Made by a program: the position numbers and the translations under genes. The notes beneath the pieces are model-generated. The model was given only the letters and a program-made list of their open reading frames with translations. It made no database searches and had not been told where the DNA came from. Source: Azospirillum rugosum (lineage in GTDB: Bacteria > Pseudomonadota > Alphaproteobacteria > Azospirillales > Azospirillaceae). From it: a stretch of DNA of 64,000 nt. Positions 61,068-64,000 of the stretch are shown in pieces; position 1 is the stretch's first letter; each line of letters starts with the position of its first letter. The stretch is from NCBI RefSeq assembly GCF_017876155.1, contig NZ_JAGINP010000018.1:124001-188000 (forward strand). The letters are read 5' to 3'.

Positions 61068-61489
61068 ACGACCTTGACCAGCGCCTGCTCGACGCCCTCC
61101 AGGACAACGCGCGGGAACCCACCGCCGCGCTGGCCCGCCGGCTGCGCGTGTCGCGCAGCACGGTGCAGAGCCGCATCCAGCGGCTGGAGGAGCAAGGGGT
61201 GATCGCCGGTTACACGATCCGGCTGTCGAGCGACGTCGCGCGCCGGCTGATCCGCGCGCATGTGTCCATCAGCGTGTCGCCGAAGCTGACCGCCGCCGTG
61301 GTGCAGGAGTTGAAGCGCATCCCGGAGGTCCGCGCCCTGCACGCGATCAGCGGCGCCCACGACCTGATCGCGGTGATCCGGACCGAGACCATGGAGGGCA
61401 TGGACGCCCTGATCGACCGCATCGGCGCCATCGACGGGATCGAGCGCACGACGTCGTCGATCATCATGGCGACGAAATTCGAGCGGTGA
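61061..61489 (+). CDS. Lrp/AsnC-family transcriptional regulator
   Basis: 142 residues. The N-terminal HTH (about 1-60) has RLRVSRSTVQSRIQRLEEQG; the C-terminal RAM domain (about 65-140) has VRALHAISGAHDLIAVIRTE with the ligand-binding glycine loop. Lrp proteins sense amino acids as multimers. It is divergent from the saccharopine-dehydrogenase-like gene, its probable target. Starts at 61061 or 61064 are both possible and both lack a clear ribosome-binding site. Confidence 0.9.
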   Translation: MMDDLDQRLLDALQDNAREPTAALARRLRVSRSTVQSRIQRLEEQGVIAGYTIRLSSDVARRLIRAHVSISVSPKLTAAVVQELKRIPEVRALHAISGAHDLIAVIRTETMEGMDALIDRIGAIDGIERTTSSIIMATKFER

Positions 61490-61513
61490 GGCGCGCTGGT
61501 TCGGGAAGGATTT

Positions 61514-61636
61514 TCACCACAAAGGCACAAAGGGCACAAAGAACGTCACAAAGGGGTGCTGATGCGGGTCACTCGCGCCTTTCGGAGCGGACGTCCTTTG
61601 TGAAAATCTTTGTGTCTTAGTGTCTTTGTGGTGAAT
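61514..61636. repeat. TTCACCACAAAGGCACAAAGG inverted repeat
   Basis: The left arm TTCACCACAAAGGCACAAAG and the right arm GTGTCTTAGTGTCTTTGTGG flank a G/C-rich core. Same type as the outer arms of the block at 62639. Confidence 0.8.
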
Positions 61637-61641
61637 CGCCT

Positions 61642-62559
61642 TCAACGCGACGACTTCACCGTGATATCCGCCGAGCATTCCCCCAGCAGCCATTCCCGGA
61701 AGGCGACCAGCGGCGGATGGTGCGCCCGGTGCGCGGGATGCACGAGGTGATAGGCACGGTCCGGGTTGCGGTATGGAAGCTGGAGCGCCGGGATAAGGTC
61801 GCCGTCCTGCAATTCCGCCTGGACGAGCAACGTCGGCAGCAGCGCGACGCCCAGCCCGGTGATGGCCGCCTGGGCGGTGGTGGAGAACTGTTCGAAGAAC
61901 ATCCCCGCCCCTTCGTGCCGCTCGATGCCTTGTGCGGCGAACCAGTCCTTCCAGGCCTCCGACCGGCTGGTGGTGTGCAGAAGCGGCAGGGCCACGAGGT
62001 CGGCGGGTTCGCGGATCGGGTGGGCGGCCAGGAAGGAGGGCGCGCAGAGCGGCAGGACCTCCTCCTCCATCAGCCGCTCGCAGACCGCACCCGGCCAGTC
62101 GGCGGCGCCGAAATGGATGGCGGCGTCGAGATCCTCCGACCGGAAGTCGAAGGGCTCCATCTTCGTCGTGAAGTGGATGATGACCTGGGGGTTCGCCTTC
62201 TGGAACGCCGGCAGCCGCGGCACCAGCCAGCGCGTGCCGAAGGTCGGCAGCACCGCCAGCTTCAGCACGCCGCCCTGAGGCGCGGTCATGACCCGCAGCG
62301 TTGCCGAGCCGATGCGGTGCAGCGCTTCCCGCACCTCCACGGCGTAGGATTCGCCGGCCGGCGTCAGGGTCACGCGCTGGTCGCGGCGCACGAACAGCGG
62401 CGTGCGGAGCTGGTCCTCCAAGGCCTTGATCTGGCGGCTGATCGCGCCCTGAGTCAGGGCCAGTTCCTGGGCCGCTGTGGTGAAGCTGCCGGTGCGCGCC
62501 GCCGCCTCGAAGGCCGAGAGCGCGCTGATGGAGGGGAGAAGGCGTCGTTGCAGGCCCAT
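61642..62559 (-). CDS. LysR-family regulator (GcvA-like)
   Basis: 305 residues. HTH region FEAAARTGSFTTAAQELALT then QGAISRQIKALE; the effector domain has the GcvA-type pattern RLPAFQKANPQVIIHF, DAAIHFGAADWPG and GLGVALLPTLL. GcvA relatives control amino-acid metabolism genes (glycine cleavage in E. coli), but the target is unknown. The gene is divergent from the thiamine-diphosphate enzyme at 63081, with a repeat block between. Confidence 0.9.
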   Translation of the reverse strand: MGLQRRLLPSISALSAFEAAARTGSFTTAAQELALTQGAISRQIKALEDQLRTPLFVRRDQRVTLTPAGESYAVEVREALHRIGSATLRVMTAPQGGVLKLAVLPTFGTRWLVPRLPAFQKANPQVIIHFTTKMEPFDFRSEDLDAAIHFGAADWPGAVCERLMEEEVLPLCAPSFLAAHPIREPADLVALPLLHTTSRSEAWKDWFAAQGIERHEGAGMFFEQFSTTAQAAITGLGVALLPTLLVQAELQDGDLIPALQLPYRNPDRAYHLVHPAHRAHHPPLVAFREWLLGECSADITVKSSR

Positions 62560-62638
62560 GGGTCATGACTATACCTCATGACCAGGGGAAAGAAAGTCGG
62601 TTGCGCACCCCTTGGCGGGTGGCCAGAGTGGGGCAGGA

Positions 62639-63023
62639 TTTTCACCACGAAGACACAAAGGGCACAAAGGAAACCTCCCCCTCGCATTCGTCATCCCCGC
62701 GAAGGCGCTAAAGTATGCACACATTTCCCAAGCCATTGCTTGGAAAGGGTCTTTCTTCGTCATCCCAGCGAAGGCTGGGATCCAGAACGTTGACGCTAAG
62801 CGCCTAATACGGCTGGATTCCCGCCTTCGCGGGAATGACGGAAAGGTCCTTTCCGGTCCATTAGACCAAGATGTGTGCATACCGTAGCGCGAAGGCGGGG
62901 ATCTAGGAAACTCCGCCATTAAGCGGCTGAGATGGCCTGGATTCCCGCCTTCGCGGGAATGACGGAACTGGGTAGGCACCATCTTTGTGACGTTCTTTGT
63001 GTTCTTTGTGCCTTTGTGGTGAA
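62639..63023. repeat. nested repeat block
   Basis: The outer arms TTTTCACCACGAAGACACAA and TTTGTGCCTTTGTGGTGAA enclose several CGTCATCCC(C/A)GCGAAGGC / GCCTTCGCGGGAATGACGG palindromes and a perfect 12-base pair GTATGCACACAT (62713-62724) with ATGTGTGCATAC (62871-62882). No gene is supported here. Confidence 0.85.
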
Positions 63024-63080
63024 TCGGCAGACAACAGCGACCCGCCCACACACCAGTTCACACAGAGGAACCCGCCCGCC

Positions 63081-64000
63081 ATGAAGACCGGAGGCCAGTT
63101 GATCGTCGAGGCGCTGGAGGCGCAGGGCGTCGAGCGCGTGTTCTGCGTGCCGGGCGAAAGCTACCTCGCCGTGCTGGACGCGCTGCACGACAGTTCCATC
63201 CGCACCATCAACGCCCGCCACGAGAGCGGCGCCGCCATGATGGCGGAGGCGGAGGGCAAGCTGACCGGCCGGCCGGGCATCTGCTTCGTCACCCGTGGCC
63301 CCGGCGCCACCAACGCCTCCCCCGGCGTGCATGTGGCGCAGCAGGACAGCACGCCGATGATCCTGTTCATCGGCCAGATCGAGCGCGGCATGCGCGGGCG
63401 CGACGCCTTCCAGGAGGTGGACTATACCCGCATGTTCGGCGGCATGGCCAAGTGGGTGGCCGAGATCGACAGCGCCGACCGCGTGCCGGAGATGATCAGC
63501 CGCGCCTTCCACACCGCCATGGCCGGCCGGCCCGGCCCGGTCGTTCTGGTGCTGCCGGAGGACATGCTGGTGGAGACGGCCGACGTCGCCCCCGCCCACC
63601 GCGCCGAGCCGGTCGACAGCGCCCCCACCCCCGCCCAGGTCGCGGAGTTCGGGCTGCTGCTCGCCAACGCCAAGCGCCCGCTGGTCATCGCCGGCGGTTC
63701 CCGCTGGACGGAGGAGTCGGTGGCGGCCCTGCGCGCCTTCTCCGAGGCCTTCGCCCTGCCCGTCGCGGTCACCTTCCGCCGGCAGATGCTGTTCGACCAC
63801 ACGCACCCGAACTACGCCGGCGACGTCGGCCTGGGCATCAACCCGAAGCTGGTCGGGCTGGTGAAGGACGCGGACCTGATCCTGCTGCTCGGCGGCCGCT
63901 TCTCCGAGGTGCCGTCGCAGAGCTACGCGCTGCTGGGCATTCCGGAGACCGGCAAGACTCTGGTCCACGTCCATCCGGGGGCGGAGGAGCTTGGCCGCGT
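63081..64000 (+). CDS. thiamine-diphosphate enzyme, acetolactate-synthase-like (3' end outside window)
   Basis: At least 306 residues. The ThDP-binding Glu48 lies in NARHESGAAMMAEAEGKL, followed by FVTRGPGATNASPGVHVAQQ and FIGQIERGMRGRDAFQEVD as in the acetolactate synthase/glyoxylate carboligase group. The central domain (about 190 onward) is visible, ending in HPGAEELGRV at the edge. The C-terminal pyrophosphate-binding domain is missing from the window. AGAGGAA precedes the ATG. It differs from housekeeping IlvB by standing alone near a LysR gene, so it may belong to a catabolic pathway. Confidence 0.88.
   Translation, partial: MKTGGQLIVEALEAQGVERVFCVPGESYLAVLDALHDSSIRTINARHESGAAMMAEAEGKLTGRPGICFVTRGPGATNASPGVHVAQQDSTPMILFIGQIERGMRGRDAFQEVDYTRMFGGMAKWVAEIDSADRVPEMISRAFHTAMAGRPGPVVLVLPEDMLVETADVAPAHRAEPVDSAPTPAQVAEFGLLLANAKRPLVIAGGSRWTEESVAALRAFSEAFALPVAVTFRRQMLFDHTHPNYAGDVGLGINPKLVGLVKDADLILLLGGRFSEVPSQSYALLGIPETGKTLVHVHPGAEELGR

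Noticed and set aside
62690..62965. CRISPR array
   Set aside because: Repeats are few, palindromic and irregularly spaced, with no uniform spacers or cas genes.
62569..63051. 160-codon frame over the nested repeats
   Set aside because: It is translated repeat sequence with no ribosome-binding site.

Overview
The window is G+C-rich chromosomal DNA from an alphaproteobacterium, most likely Rhodospirillales/Azospirillaceae and plausibly Azospirillum. The reasons are the gene content (a poly-3-hydroxybutyrate cluster with PhaR, heptose epimerase, several c-di-GMP proteins, long-form L25, 565-residue LeuA), the strong G/C third-position bias, and the density of intergenic repeat families. The genus is inference. 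No phage, IS transposase, CRISPR array, rRNA gene or plasmid origin was seen.

Layout. 1-5 kb: a leftward, stop-start coupled stress-type cluster (DUF3775, SRPBCC, zinc alcohol dehydrogenase), a small hydrolase and an LrgA/LrgB pair. 4.7-6.8 kb: leuA with a long leader that contains an 18-codon, leucine-rich leader peptide. 7-15.4 kb: envelope and housekeeping genes (hldD, lgt, MidA-type methyltransferase, pgeF, hemerythrin, prs, rplY, pth, ychF). 15.6-19.8 kb: EAL protein, Nudix, LysR regulator, MFS transporter. 19.8-20.1 kb: a candidate structured small RNA. 20.3-25.1 kb: the PHB locus, with phaR diverging from a small PhaE-like gene, phaC, phaA and phaB. 25.3-28 kb: glutathionylspermidine-synthase-like protein and a lone ABC-type membrane domain. 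28-32.5 kb: tRNA-Ala, tRNA-Leu and tRNA-Arg around two convergent proteins that share an RTX-type C-terminal module. 32.5-37.3 kb: lipoprotein hydrolase with an ABC ATPase, a zinc-finger protein, and a PAS-PAS-GGDEF-EAL protein.

37.3-39.7 kb is the clearest accessory stretch. It has an A+T-richer, free-standing TIR-like (PF10137 type) protein, a BrnT toxin with an XRE-type antitoxin, and a broken antitoxin-like gene, bordered by repeats. 39.8-49.1 kb: polA, an SDR enzyme, a secreted protein coupled to a BMP-family binding protein, a pentapeptide-repeat protein, an isochorismatase-fold hydrolase, and two coupled membrane/coiled-coil proteins. 49.1-58.8 kb: ugd and galU (UDP-glucuronate supply), a DnaJ/VWA pair, a pseudouridine synthase, a second BMP protein, and an AlgJ/AlgI-like acyl-transfer pair that fits exopolysaccharide O-acetylation. 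58.8-64 kb: DUF2270 protein, a saccharopine-dehydrogenase-like enzyme divergent from an Lrp regulator, a GcvA-type LysR regulator, a nested repeat block, and the start of a thiamine-diphosphate enzyme that runs off the edge.

The most interesting items are the apparently leaderless leu leader peptide with its RNA pairings, the unassigned structured RNA, the orphan TIR-like protein in a small defence/toxin-antitoxin patch, the short PHA synthase overlapping a putative partner subunit, and three unrelated dispersed repeat families.
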